A stretch of 64,000 bases of DNA from Xanthoparmelia taractica (Eukaryota > Ascomycota > Lecanoromycetes > Lecanorales > Parmeliaceae), in assembly GCA_033085395.1 (NCBI GenBank), contig JANQBS010000187.1, positions 1 to 64,000 of the forward strand, read 5' to 3'. The first letter of the stretch is position 1. Each line of letters opens with the position of its first letter. The position numbers and the translations under genes are program-made. The notes under the pieces were generated by a model, which did no database searches, was not told the origin of the DNA, and worked only from the letters and a program-made list of their open reading frames with translations. This document shows, piece after piece, positions 34,326 to 47,181 of the stretch.

Positions 34326-37300
34326 ATGCCGCTTCGAAACAAACGGAAAGGCGAATTCGATCCAACCAAATCCGATTCTGAAGATGAGACCTACGGCACA
34401 TCGGCCTCGAAACCGCTCAAGTCAAGATCGTCCAAAGCCCACCCAAACAACACTTCGCGGAAAAAGCGGCGTAGGAATTACAGTGGCGATGATTCTGATG
34501 ACGATGACGCAATCGAGGAGAGTGAGTTGAGCGGCGGACTTTCTGTAGAAGACGACATTGAAGACGAAGAGCTAGAATTTGGACTGAGTGGAAGGCCAAG
34601 GCGAAAGGCGGCCAAGAAAAAGCCAACATACGAGGAGAGTGATAGTGAGGATTTTTCGGAAGGATTACGTGAGGCTAAGGCCGAAGATGAAGATGGCACG
34701 CTAAAGAAGAGACGAGGCGGACCTTCGCTTGTCGTAAAGCTCAAGACTACGCCTCGACAAACTGCTGCACAAACTAGAAGGGTCACTAGAGCTCGGAGTG
34801 GCAGCCTTGGAGCCTCGAGACCTACATCGTCTCACATGCAGACTTCAGCGACGCGTAAAAGTAGTCGGATTGCGCAGGATGAGTCAGAAGCTGTGGTGGC
34901 CCTAACAAATTCCGGCCATCATGTCAATGTCGTACGTCCGGGAACGCGAAGCCCTCCGACAGTGAGGCCTACGAAAAGTGGCAAAGGTGTCAAAAAAACG
35001 CCGGCGAGCATCGTGTACGAAGAAGACGAGGAGAGCTCCGCAAGGGCGAAAGAGCACTTGGGGACCGATGAGCTCCAAGACGATGGGTATCGACTCGAAA
35101 TCGCTGCGAGTCGCGAAGGTTTCGGCCACGAGGACGAAGAATCCCAGGCACGATCTACAGCAGCGAGCAAAACCTCACAGCAAGCAGGATTAAATATAAT
35201 CCAAGCTGACAATGAAGTTGCTGTCATCCCTGAGTCTGGAGACGAGGGGGCCCAGGATGAAGAAGATGAAGAAGAAGACCCGATAAGTAAACCTGGCCGG
35301 ACCCTGAGGAGACGTGAAATCAAGCGTACCGCGAACAGTGCCGACGAACCACCAAATCGCCCGGGAGGTCGGTCGACGCGCAACACTGCACAATCGACGC
35401 TTGGTAAGCGCAAAACTCGAAGCTCCCAGAGAAGTGGTCATCAAGAAAGCAGTGACTTTGAGCCCGGTGTAGAGGAAGGCGGTGAAGAAGATGTCTCAGA
35501 CTCGGAAGCTTTCTCAGGCTCTCCACGTAAGGCCAGTAGGCAGCAGGACGAAGATGATAGCAGCCCTGGTCGGAGAGGCCACAAACGCCGAAAGATAAAT
35601 TCTCGCAGTCAACGAGTTTCCGACGAGCACGACAGCGAAGTTGCCGAAGAGCTCGCAGAGGAGCTGGACGAGCTACGAGGGAGCCGCTCTCGTCGAGCTG
35701 CTAGGACAGCGGGCATTCTCTACGACGAAAAGCCCAAGACACGACAGCGAAAGCCCGTAGATTATCGCATTCTGCGGCCGGACCTTGCTTTAACTTTGGA
35801 CGATGATGGGGAACCATCGGCAACAACTCCATCTCGAAGGGGTCGTGGTGCTGCAGGTGGGACCTGGCAGAGAAGCCTTTTTTCGACGTACGGTCCGTTT
35901 GGTGGCGCAGGCGGCCCCCCTCCAGTATTTGGTGGTCCAGGAGGCATCGGCGCTGTTGCTGGTGCGGACTCAGATAGCAGCGATGACGAGATCGTGCAGC
36001 GTCCACGAGCCGCTGGCATTGGAGGAGCTGTTGGCATGACGCCGACTACCGCACACCCCACAGGCTTGAGCCATTTCCCTCCGCCTCCTGGCCAAATACA
36101 CGGTGCTGATCCTCTTCAAGGCACTTCTGGCACTCCAGCAAACCTCGGAAAAATCAAGGAGAAACAAGCCCTGGCGGACGCGGATCCTCTAGGAGTTGAT
36201 CAAAACGTTAGTTTCGATGCCGTAGGTGGTCTGCAAGGCCATATAGACCAGTTGAAGGAGATGGTTGCTCTACCCTTACTCTATCCGGAAGTCTTTCAAC
36301 GATTCCACGTGACGCCTCCTCGAGGTGTGTTGTTCCATGGACCGCCCGGCACAGGTAAAACATTGCTGGCAAGAGCCCTCGCCAACAGTGTCAGCTCACA
36401 AGGACGAAAGGTAACTTTTTATATGCGTAAAGGCGCAGACGCTTTAAGCAAATGGGTAGGTGAGGCAGAGCGTCAGCTTAGACTTTTATTTGAAGAAGCA
36501 CGCAAAAACCAGCCAAGTATCATATTCTTTGACGAGATTGACGGTAGGTCACGCTGTACATGATTTACCATTTGCCTTTTTTACTGACGCCGACGAAGGC
36601 CTTGCACCTGTTAGATCCAGCAAGCAAGAGCAAATTCATGCTTCCATAGTCTCCACCCTGTTGGCCCTCATGGACGGTATGGACGGCCGAGGTCAAGTCA
36701 TCGTCATTGGAGCCACGAATCGCCCCGATTCAATTGATCCTGCCCTTCGTCGACCGGGTCGGTTTGACAGGGAATTTTATTTCCCTTTACCTAGCACGGA
36801 AGCCCGACGAAGCATAATTGACATTCATACAAAAGGCTGGGATCCTCCATTGACTCCTGCCTTCAAAAATGAGATTGCAAAACTGACCAAGGGATATGGC
36901 GGTGCTGATCTGCGTGCACTATGCACAGAAGCAGCCCTGAACGCAGTGCAACGGCGATATCCGCAAATATACAAATCCAACGAAAAACTCCAGATCAGAC
37001 CTGAGACAATTACCGTCGCAGCGAAAGACTTCATGATTTCTGTCAAAAAGATGGTCCCATCATCTGAAAGATCCGCGTCGACTGGCGCCGCCCCTCTTCC
37101 GGAGCAGATTGAGCCTCTGCTACGTGATCCACTGGCCGATATTGAGAGCCTAGTCTCAGAGATCCTGCCCCAGAAAAAGCCATTAACAGCCTTACAAGAA
37201 GCCGAATTTGAAGACGCAGAAGACGATCAGGGCATGGCGGCGGAACGCATGCAGCAAGGTATTTCGCGACCTTTGACTCTTCCCCACGAGCCAAACTTCG

Positions 37301-39707
37301 ATACTGAACCCTGAACAGAATTCGAGCGCTCCCGTGTTTTCCGGCCGAGGCTTCTTGTCAAGGGCGCACCTGGCATGGGGCAACAGTACCTTGCTGGAGC
37401 TTTGTTGAACCACTTTGAAGGCCTTCACGTGCAATCATTCGACCTTCCCACGCTTTTAGGTGACTCAGCAAAGGTATGTCGGGCTTGCGCCGACCTTTAT
37501 CTCCTGACTAACAATGCCATAGTCACCGGAAGCTACCATAGTGCAGCTTTTCGCTGAAGTCCGACGACATAAGCCAAGTGTTATCTATATACCGAACGTG
37601 AACACCTGGTACGAAACAGTGGGCAGACCGGTCATCTCAACATTTCTTAGCCTCCTGCGGACGCTGGCTCCCACAGACCCAATTCTACTACTTGGTATAG
37701 TAGAATGTGATGAGCGTGACATTGATCGGGACATGATTAAGGATCTGTTCTACTTCTCAAGAAGAAATCAATACGAGATCCCAAGGCCATTGATGGTAAG
37801 CTTTGGTATTTCAGACTGTGTATGTCTTGTGCTCATATGTCTTCAGCCATCCCGCCACGAATACTTCAATGCTGTCATAGATCAGCTCAACGCCTCCCCG
37901 GCTGATTTTCCAGAGCCTGCGAATCGGAAGAAGAGGAGATTCGAAGTCCTCATGCCCGTCCCCCCTGAACCCATTAAGGAGCCACCAGCTCCTACCAAGG
38001 CCGAGCAAAAGGCGCAGAAGAAAAAAGATAGGCTACATCTTAACCTGTTGAAACTCCGTATACAGCCCATTATGGACCAGATCAAGTTAAGGTACAAGAA
38101 ATTCAGGACCGGCGTGATTGATGAGAGTCAGATAAGATATTTGTATGAGGAAGAAGATCCAAACATCATCACCACGGACTTACCGCCTGAGGAGCGGCAA
38201 CCAGACCCATCGCGACCCTTTGAGAAAGCTACAGATGATCACGGTGAGCCTGGACTAATCAATCAAGCATCAGGCAAATTCTTTTACAATATGGAGATTG
38301 TTACCATTGAAAAACGATTGTCCAACGGTTACTATAAGCGACCCAGAGACTTTGCGTCAGATATCAAAAAGTTGGCAAAAGACGCTAAAGCGATAGATGA
38401 CCAAGACCGGCTAATCAAGGCAAATGAGCTCCAGGCTAATGTCGAGGTGGACATGGAGAATATTGCCGTACAAGAGCCGTGGCTAGTAGCTGAGCTCGAA
38501 AACGTCTACGCCCGAGAGACCAAACGGGAACGGGAAATGGTGGAAAAGGCCAAGCGCATCGCTGCGATAGAAGGGCGGGAGCTGACTATCATGCCGTCAA
38601 ACGTGCCGCCGGGCGACAGAGGTACATCAGCAACAGACCAGTCAATTGGTCCAATCATGCTTGGCCAGCCACTTATGAATGGTCTTACCCACCATCCTAC
38701 AACACCCTCTAATCCTTCGCAGCCTAGCACACTTACGAACGGCTTATCTGCCGGACTCTCCGATCTTAGCAATCTGCACGGACACCATCAAAGCAACGGC
38801 ACTTCCGTACCTTCTCGGGGCGAGGGCAACATTCACACATCCCCAAGTGATGATGCACCGTCTACCGAAAGAGAGACTCAGGACAGCTCGTTCGGACCTT
38901 CTGCTCAGACTCGTCCTCTGGGTTCATATACTGGAGGCCCTGCTTCTATTGACCAGCGTAGATCAATACCTGGAAGTCTCTCTCAGAGGAGTTTGATTAC
39001 GCCCTTAGCTGAAGGCTCGAACCTGGCTGATTATACCAATTACGCATCCACCACCTCGTCGGATAAGAGAAATACGGGATCGTCTGCCGACAAGAACACC
39101 CAAAGCACGATGGGCAAGATTGAAGGACCAGATTTCTCCGCTTTCCCCGATACAGCGGAAGCGAATTCTCAGCTTCCTGACACACGGGGTAACACCCAAG
39201 GTACGCGAATGCTTTCCTCTATGTCAAATCTTACCTCTACTGCACGAGCCTCATCGGCTGACGTTTCTAGCATCCCAATCATCTGTCCTTCCCAACAGCA
39301 ACCCTAGCGACCCATCTAGCTCCCAGGGTCAGCTTTCCCAACCGGAGCGCTTGTCACAAGCGCCGGCCGTACCGTTGTTTCAACGCGACAGAACGGACAT
39401 TAACTCTATCCTCAATGACCCCGTTCCTGGTGCCTCTAGAGCTCTCGCTACTCTTCAACCCCAACTGATTATTGACCAAGCGCTCAGCGCCAATCTACTT
39501 CACAATGTTGTCGCGCAAACAAGTGGCTGTAGTGTTGAGCAACTGGAGCAAATCTACTCGACATTGATGAATGAAATCTGGAGGACTAGAGACGAATGGG
39601 ACCGGGGAAAGGTGGCCTTGCAGCTGAATAGAGTCTTCGCGGATGTCATGGCGGACATTCATTCATGTCAGGGATTGGCCGCAGGCAGTATGGAAATTGA
39701 GAACTGA
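34326..39707 (+). CDS. Yta7/ATAD2-type bromodomain AAA-ATPase (histone chaperone)
   Basis: Six exons: 34326-36543, 36599-37258, 37319-37473, 37523-37795, 37847-39200, 39271-39707; total 1698 aa. Residues 1-600 are highly acidic and disordered, with KR-rich nuclear-type patches. AAA1 has VSFDAVGGLQGHIDQLKEMV, Walker A GPPGTGKT (672-679), Walker B IIFFDEID (732-739) and ATNRPDSIDPALRRPGRFDR, so it should hydrolyse ATP. AAA2 is degenerate: its Walker A position reads GAPGMGQQ (975-982) without the Lys. A bromodomain-like helical region spans about 1163-1300. Yta7, Abo1 and ATAD2 have this plan and act on histone H3-H4 loading or eviction. The C-terminal 350 residues are Ser/Thr/Gln-rich. Confidence 0.95.
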
Positions 39708-40556
39708 ATCTGGAGACAATTTAGGGTCGAGAGCCAAAAGGGAAACAAATGACTGATAGTCGATGGACGTCTGAGCCAGAGATGAAAGTAGACAGAATTG
39801 GTTCATTTATTGGAAAGAAGCGAGGCGTTCCGGATTCGGAAGCATGGAGCTCTGTTGTGACGAAACATTCGTATATTCGAGTATGAATACTCGAACATAT
39901 ATTGAGTATACTCGAATAATCCTATATATAGAAATTATAAAAAATAATTGCATTTTATAAATTTTTCAAATTTAGAATTATAGGTATATGAACTCAAAGC
40001 TTTAATCGTACTAATTCTTTTGAACTAAGTAATCTATATAAATTAAAAACTCTAATTAAATATATAGGTAATTAGTATTCTTACGAAATAATTAATTATG
40101 TGGGCGTATATTGTTACTGTATACAGTAGCCACTAGGCGGTTACTCCGTAGTTAAGGTAAAGTAGGTACGGAGGACCGAGTCTAGTCATGACCAGCCATA
40201 CGTTCATGTAATGAGTTGCTCCATGGCATTAACTCAAACGCTAATTCGAATTAGTTACTATATATAGTCATAATTTCTCGAGTATACTCGAATATGTACT
40301 TTGAAGAAGTTTCTGAATACGAATATCGGCTAAACTACTTGAGTATTACGAAAATCACTACTACAGAGGCATGGAGCAAGGTTTCTACGGTAGGTACTTA
40401 CCATGGTAGCTTTACCCTAGCACCGCTGGGGTCATGAAAGAAAAATGTCTCGAATATCAAAAACATACTCTAATAGAACCTGGGGACACGATAACAATAC
40501 GTCAATTTTGCCCATTGCCTATATTTTCACTAAGGCTTCCGCGGTGTTTAGCACTT
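39708..40556. other. Intergenic region with MITE, Yta7-like gene to PHO13-type gene
   Basis: 3' ends of two convergent genes. Most of it is the 519-bp inverted-repeat element listed separately. The rest shows nothing notable. Confidence 0.6.
39842..40376. mobile_element. hAT-like MITE with 8-bp target site duplication
   Basis: The element 39,850-40,368 (519 bp) is flanked by GCATGGAG on both sides (39,842-39,849 and 40,369-40,376), an 8-bp duplication as made by hAT transposases. The ends are CTCTGTTGTGACGA and, reading inwards from the right, CTCTGTAGTAGTGA, an imperfect terminal inverted repeat. Further in, longer inverted blocks occur around GAGTATACTCGA palindromes (39,893-39,920 against 40,273-40,299). 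The interior is AT-rich with no coding frame. It is non-autonomous. The AT bias could be RIP or native. Confidence 0.75.
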
Positions 40557-41756
40557 TCAAGCACCCTCCCTTAGATCTCCTACTTTATCCACCCAAGCCG
40601 TAGGTACGATCTTCCCGTCCTCCCAGTCCTGTTTTCCCTTTGTGACACCCGTAAGCACGCACAACGTTCCACCCAAGCCGCCTTCGATTCCAAATTGTAT
40701 ATCGGTGTCCAGCCGATCACCTATCATACACGCCCTTTGCTTGTCGAATCGAAACTTGCCCTCAATGGAATCCATCATGGCTTGGCTGGGTTTGCCTAGA
40801 CTCGTCGGCTGTTTGCCTCCCAGCATAGCCACCAAAGGTGCCGAGCAGGCACCTGCACCCGGGAATAAAGTGGATGACGAAGGCAAGGTGGTGTCGACAT
40901 TTGTAGCGAGGAAGATGGCACCGCGGCGTAGATAGTGGAAGGCTAGGCTGAGCTTCAGATAGTTGAGGTGGAAGTCAAGACCGCACAAAACTACGCCGAC
41001 GGAAGGGTCCAGAGACATCCCAGAAGCAATGTCGGCGTAATCATCTTTCTCTATTAGCCGATCTAGAGAAGGGTCCGTACCACCGACATGGGGAATCTCC
41101 TCACTGTCGAGCTCGGTCTCGATACCAGCTTCGCCAAGAACGAAGACCGTTTTCTTGTCCGGGGTCAGATGTAGGATGCGGGAGATGTAGATTGCAGCGC
41201 TATATGCAGAGCCAAAGACTTCGTCCTAATCATCTTCACTTGAGTGGAGAACGGGAGGTTCAGAACAGATACCTACGACAGTAGCCGGGATTCCCATGCT
41301 CTTGAGCTTTTGCTTGTAGTCGGCGCGAGACTTTGTGCTGTTGTTTGTGACAAAGACGACTTGCTTGCCTTTGCGATGGTCAATTTGGACTCTTTAGTGT
41401 TGAAGCCTAGAAGCGTATCGAACCTTTACTGCGCAGTAGCTCGAGAGTCTCGACTGTTCCTTCAAACAAATGCTCTCCGGACCATAACACGCCTATCCTT
41501 CTACATCTTCAGCATTGCCGCGCTTGGTTTGGACCGCTATTGGTCATGTCCAGGTATAGCAAAACGGTGGGGGAACACACCATCGCAGTCAAACAGGAAG
41601 ATCTAGGAGGCCCGTAAGTGAAGGGCGACCACACCTTCGAGGCCAGATAAAGACATTGAGATGCGATGACACTGTATATGGACTTACATCGAATCTACCA
41701 ATGAACTCCTCGATGCCTTTCTTGTCGCCAGTCAGGTATTGGGCCTGGGTAACCAT
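40557..41756 (-). CDS. PHO13: 4-nitrophenylphosphatase / phosphoglycolate phosphatase (PHO13 family)
   Basis: Five exons: 41688-41756, 41581-41602 (22 nt), 41424-41492, 41277-41368, 40557-41225; total 306 aa, near the yeast length. HAD motif I is DCDGVLW, with D28 as nucleophile and D30 as acid. Motif II is VVFVTNNSTKSR. Late motifs are KPSQAMM with the catalytic Lys and GDRLDTDIQFG with metal-binding Asp. The cap region has FEVFGSAYSAA-like and GLDFHLNYLKL stretches. These enzymes remove damaged or side-product metabolites such as 2-phosphoglycolate and 4-phosphoerythronate. The micro-exon of 22 nt carries motif I, so correct splicing decides activity. Confidence 0.95.
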
Positions 41757-42494
41757 CGTAGCGTCAAATGATGCTGCCGGGCAATCGATGGCTCCCGACG
41801 AGCTTTTAGAACAAGGAATACAGTAAAAGGATGAGAAGGAGGGTCCAACGGAAAAGGACCCTGCGCCTCCATACAAGCGAACTCGGCGGGGCGCTAGGGA
41901 CACCTTACTTCTAAGTCCTGGACAGCGCTAGCGGAGCCCTAACCCTATGTTCGGAAGAGGACCCCGCAACGAAAGAACCTAGAATCTATTCTTAGGGGCG
42001 CTTATAGGGACCCTAGGCACAGTCCCGAATGAGATATAAGTCCATCGTCTAGGGAACATTTCCGGTGGGGCGTTATCCGAGATCTTGGCGCAGAAGCCTT
42101 GGCGTCACTTATTGTGACTGGGTCGCCTAGCCAATATTAGCCGAGGTCTTGGCCACTGAGTAGATAGCTGGCCACTCGCCATCCCAGTTAGATCAGCAAT
42201 CCTTCTACCCACACGTACCTGGGTATCCTCCCATATTTCTCTTATGGTGTCTCCCTCCGTAAGCCGACCAGTATGGGAATGGTAGCCTTGTGCGCCGACC
42301 TTGCATGGATGTTCAACAGTTCCTGGACGTCAAGTCGACTTAAGTCACTGTCCGCATGCATTCAAAGATCATGAAGCCTTACAGCGACAACTGTCTCTTT
42401 CTTAGAGCGCGACTGGATTCTATGCCGCGCATGGAAGCATCTGAAACACAGAGGGACTTGATAGTATTGTCGTCTGGCTATCCCTCAGCGGATT
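41757..42494. other. Intergenic region with CTAG-rich patch
   Basis: Upstream of the PHO13-type gene and downstream of the M18 gene. Between about 41,860 and 42,130 the tetranucleotide CTAG recurs often (gctaggg, gctagcg, cctagaa, cctaggc, tctaggg, cctagcc), with G/C runs unlike neighbouring spacers. No gene or clear terminal repeat was found. Confidence 0.45.
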
Positions 42495-44386
42495 TCAGTC
42501 GACAATAAAGCTTCCCCCTAGCTCAGTGTAATGCACGAAGAAGCTTTCAAATAGCTTGATCGCATAGTCAACATCGTAGATACCGCCAGTCTCTCTTATG
42601 CTATGCATGCTTAACTGCGGGTTCCCTAGATCTAACGTTCTCGTACCTAAGCAGGCCGACAACATTGGCCCAATGGTACTTCCACAGCTTGAATCATTAC
42701 GAACGACGAATAATTGCAATGGAACCCTCGCCCTGCGAGCTATTTCTTCAACGAGCGCAATGCCGGGTGAGTTGGTAGCATAACGAGCATTGGCATTGAT
42801 TTTTATCACAGTGCCTTTGTTCATCTCTGGCCTGTGGTCTGTCTCGTACTTTGCCGCATAGTTTGGGTTGACGGAATGCGCCATATCTGCGGAGATTAGG
42901 AACGATTTTGATAGGCTTTGCTCGTATGCATCTGCGTCGGCTTCTTGTTTCCCTCTAAAGCCTGGAAGGACAGAGAGTCTCCTTATGATGGTTGGAAGAA
43001 AGTTCGAATCAGCGCCTTGAGCGGTGTTACTTCCAATCTCCTCGTGGTCAAAAAGTGATATCAGCCGTATCGATTCCTCATCATCCAAGGAAGACGATGA
43101 CCTTACGGAATTCAGAAGACCCATGGTGCTGCAAAAGGACATTTCGAGATTATCAAGGCGGGAAGAAAAAAGGAGTTCTTCGTTAAGACCTCCAACACAT
43201 GCCTTCTGGGTATCGTACAGGACCATCTCGAAATCAACAATCTCGGAGGGAGCAGCTTTGACTTCGTTTGCTATCAGCTCAATGATATGGGGATGATGCC
43301 TCTCGTCTGGCGCTTTCAGCGGACTGAAAATAGCGGAGCTGCTATCACTGTTCGTTGTTCCAACTTTCGTAGTATCTTCACCCTTGCCCTGACGGTTCAA
43401 CTCTGCTGAGACTAGCCCTGCAACGGGAAACAATTGAGTTTCCTTGTTGAAAGCAAATGTTTCCTGACGGTCAAGGTGGACGGCAAGGGAAGGTACGCGG
43501 AGAACTAGATCAAATTTTAGGTTCTGCTGACCAACAAGTACGCACATGAAAAGTCGTACTTGGCTGTTCAATTTTGACGAGTTTTTGAACAAAGCATCCG
43601 TTTCCGTCTTTAACAATTGCTCGGCCAGCCATGCTGAGATCTCGATCGAACCCTGTGGATGGCATTAGCCATTAACCCCCATATCAAGCTCAGAAAGAGC
43701 GGATAATGTGTACATGTGTGCCATAAGCCTCCACCATAAGTCTCAACACCAACTTGTATAAAGCCTTCTGCCTGTTTCTTACTTATAGGCTTCACTCGAA
43801 GAGTTGGCGAATCAGTATGTGCGCCAATCATAGCAATGGGATTTCCGGGCTGATGCGTTACGGCAGATTAGCGAACGGTCTCTTGGGAGGAGAGACATAC
43901 CGTAGTGGCTGACCTTCCATTTTTTCCCTATTGTGAATGCTAGAATAGTTGAAGCATTGCGTGTGAGGTAATATTTCCCGCCCGCTGAACATGTTCTGGC
44001 CCATGGCTCTTTCTCCTAGTCACGACATGAGCTAATTGGCCATTGGCTCGACGTTTTGGTTGGGCAATTACTTGTAGACAAGTAAATCCTGCATTGTCAA
44101 GTCTGTGCTTGATGGAAGTCACGGCGTGGAAAGCTAGATAGCGTCAAAGGGTTTCATGTGTAGCATTACGGTGTGCTCTCACGAGTGGGCGAAGTATTGA
44201 TGAACGAGAGGAGCTCATCTAGATTATAATTTGGAGTCAGTGTTGCCCATATTATGGCATATAAAGCCTTGCAACATGTCTAGAGAGTCAAAGTTCCCAA
44301 AGACATGTCTTCAGACTCATAATTCAATCTAAGAGGGGGACATGGACTTGAAAAAACGTACGGCCAGCACTCGCGGAGGCATCCAT
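42495..44386 (-). CDS. Aspartyl aminopeptidase, M18 family
   Basis: Seven exons: 44362-44386, 44183-44218, 44072-44133, 43914-44015, 43714-43849, 43560-43652, 42495-43504; total 487 aa. Family landmarks are TSPTPFHAV, GGKYYLTRN, AMIGAHTDSPTLRVKP (metal ligands His86 and probably Asp88), GVETYGGGLWHTWFDRDL, LAVHLDRQETFAFNKETQLF, LFDHEEIGS, ADMAHSVNPNY and SIRETGGIYDV. The enzyme removes N-terminal Asp/Glu as a dodecameric cytosolic or vacuolar zinc peptidase. Exons 2-7 are firm. Exon 1 (MDASASAG) is the least sure: the frame upstream stays open to an ATG at about 44,584, which could add a longer hydrophobic N-terminus. Confidence 0.92.
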
Positions 44387-45227
44387 TCTAAAGCTGGGGG
44401 CACTGTAGTAGCGGGAAAAGGAAAATATGTATGATACCAATGGTTCTAGGAGGAGAAAAGTCGTAGCAGCAGCAGCAGAAGGTCGTCCATTTAAGGATGA
44501 GGGCGATGTTCGTATAGATTTCCAGGCACTCCTGCTGTAAGAGGTGGCCGAACCAATGACTTTAAATGGATCAATACCAACCATTAGGAGGCTCAAAGGT
44601 AAGCTTCAAACGCTTTCTAACCACGCAGCGCTAAGCGGCGATCGTGACTAAACCACATCAAGATTGTTTTGACTTGGGAAATGCGCGTATTCCTTTGGTG
44701 ACGAGTTAACACAAATCACAGGCTTTGCCTGCTGCTGCTGTTGCTGATGATGATCCCCTTCTGAACACTGAGTCAATTCGCTATAAAATACTTGGCCTGA
44801 ACAAAGATGTAATAATATCATTTTCCTTCCTGGACGTGTATCCTTCCGCCAAGCACTGAGCACGCCAAGACTGAAGAAGTGGAGGTTGCGATTGGTAGCT
44901 TCGACGAACAAACCTCATCAACACAACCATCGGCCTCTACACCGAGTCCCCGCTGTGTACCCTTGCACGACCGACATCGTGTGAAAACATCTGCTGCCAG
45001 CTTTATACGAAGGGGTGAATCGCAATAAGGAAAATCTGCAGTCCGCCTGGACAGGTAATCCGCATTTCAAGACGACCTTTGGCGGACATAGGGGCTGTTT
45101 CGCTACACGTTCATATCTCTACAATCACAACCAACCTCGACAACGCAGTCTTACATCATAGGACACCACATATTGCTTGTGCCCACAGCTTCAGATCCAT
45201 TCCTACATCACTTCAACATTCATCACC
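44387..45227. other. Divergent intergenic region, M18 peptidase / CDH1
   Basis: Contains short GCA/GCT runs (44,465-44,479 and 44,730-44,746) and possibly an extended N-terminal exon of the peptidase. No separate gene was seen. Confidence 0.5.
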
Positions 45228-47181
45228 ATGAAAAACTCACATACTCCAACCTTGGTTTCACCGGACATCAAAACACCTCCTGCGGCTACCAAGCGCAACA
45301 CTCTCAGTGTGAACGGGGTTGAAAGGGCAGGATCGGAACCTGTAGACCCCACTGCACTCAGCAAAGCACTGAAGGATATGGAGGACGCAGGGCGAGTGAG
45401 AGAGAGAACACCAGGTGCGAGTCCGAGTAGGAAAAGGCAGAGGGTATACGGTGATAGGTCAGTAAAGGTCGCAGTCGTTGTGTTATCCTAGCATTTCTGG
45501 GCTTCAAAGTAAATTATGGTCGCCTCTTTGCCCAATTGGAGGTTGGCGCGACCTCAAGAGGGACATTCTTAAGCAATCTTTCATACAGTTCGGATCAGAA
45601 TGGGTTCTAACACGAGCTCGCATTTAGATTTATCCCGAACCGAGAGGGTCAAGACCTGCAGGCTAGCTTCAGCCTACTCCATGACGATGCATCGCCTGCG
45701 ACGCCGTCGAAAGGCAAGAAAAGGACTCCTCACGGAGAGCTCCACTTCCAGAAGAGTGAGTACAGCTCTGTAGCCTTTTGTGAACATGAGTAATTATAGT
45801 CTGATTTTCTGCAGCTGAGGAGGCAAACCGAACTTTCTCCACCCTTCTCCGATCCGAACTATTCGACACCACGATTCCCCAACCAACACCTCCTAGTCTT
45901 TCACCTGACCTTACTTCTACCCACTCGACCACTTTAAACGACCCATCAAGATCAAGAACACCACCAACAAATCTCTCCTCCTCCTCACTTCCCGCCAGTC
46001 TTACACCTTCGACACCCCACAAGAACCTCTTCACGTATATGTCGCCTCGCCATCATACAAATATATCCGGGCACCCAACACCATCTAGGACACCGCAAAG
46101 TCGGCACGGGCCCAATCTTAACGCACGTTCGGATCTATACAGTCTATCCCCCGTCCGCTTCGATAGCCAACGGCTTCTTCTCAGCCCGCGGAAAACGCCC
46201 CGAGCAGTCAGCAAAGTCCCATTCAAAGTACTCGATGCGCCAGATCTCGCGGACGACTTTTATCTGAATCTTGTGGATTGGGGCGGTAGCAACATACTCG
46301 GCGTAGGGTTGGGTTCCTGCGTCTACATGTGGAACTCCACCTCAGGTCGGGTCACCAAACTTTGCGAACTTCAAGATGACATTGTCACTTCCGTATCTTG
46401 GATTCAACGTGGCACACATGTCTCAATTGGCACAAACAAAGGACTAGTGCAAATATGGGATGCGGAGAAGCAGCGGCGTCTGCGTACCATGACGGGGCAT
46501 ACTGCTCGTGTGGGCGCCCTAGCTTGGAACGACCACATATTGACTTCAGGCTCTCGAGACCGCCTTATCTTCCACCGTGACGTCAGACAGCCGGATCAGT
46601 ATTTGCGCAGATTGGTAGGGCACAAGCAAGAAGTCTGCGGCTTACGCTGGAATACTGAGGACGGTCAACTGGCTTCTGGTGGTAATGACAACAAGCTGAT
46701 GGTGTGGGATAAGCTGTCTGAAACTCCCCTGTGGAAGTTCAGTGAACATACCGCGGCAGTCAAGGCCATAGCCTGGTCACCGCACCAGCACAACCTTCTA
46801 GCCTCCGGTGGTGGTACAGCAGATCGCCGGATCAAATTCTGGAATACGTCTACTGGGAGTTGCATACAGGAACATGATACAGGATCCCAGGTTTGCAACC
46901 TCGCCTGGTCGAAAAATAGCAATGAGCTTGTGTCTACGCACGGTTACAGTCAGAACCAGATAGTTGTCTGGAAATACCCAAGCATGACCCAGGTAGCAAG
47001 CCTGACGGGACATACTTATCGCGTACTGTATTTGGCCATGAGTCCTGACGGACAGACTGTTGTGACTGGTGCTGGGGACGAGACGTTACGGTTTTGGAAG
47101 TGTTTCGGGAAGAGGGAGCGAGATGGAGTTGGGGGCGAAGGAGCTGGTGCGAAAATGGAACGGTGGGGCGTGATCAGATGA
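45228..47181 (+). CDS. CDH1: APC/C activator CDH1/FZR1 (fizzy-related, Ste9)
   Basis: Three exons: 45228-45457, 45628-45755, 45815-47181; total 574 aa. The C-box DRFIPNR (residues 76-82) is formed across intron 1 and docks on the anaphase-promoting complex. Ser/Thr-Pro sites are dense in residues 85-240, fitting CDK control. Seven WD repeats start near YLNLVDWG. They contain VDWGGSNILGVGLGSCVYMW, DDIVTSVSW, GSRDRLIFHRDVR, LASGGNDNKLMVWD and GAGDETLRFWK. The protein ends in -Ile-Arg, the IR tail that binds APC3. Cdh1 targets cyclins and other substrates for degradation in late mitosis and G1. CDC20 is excluded by the fizzy-related style of C-box and propeller, with moderate certainty. Confidence 0.93.
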
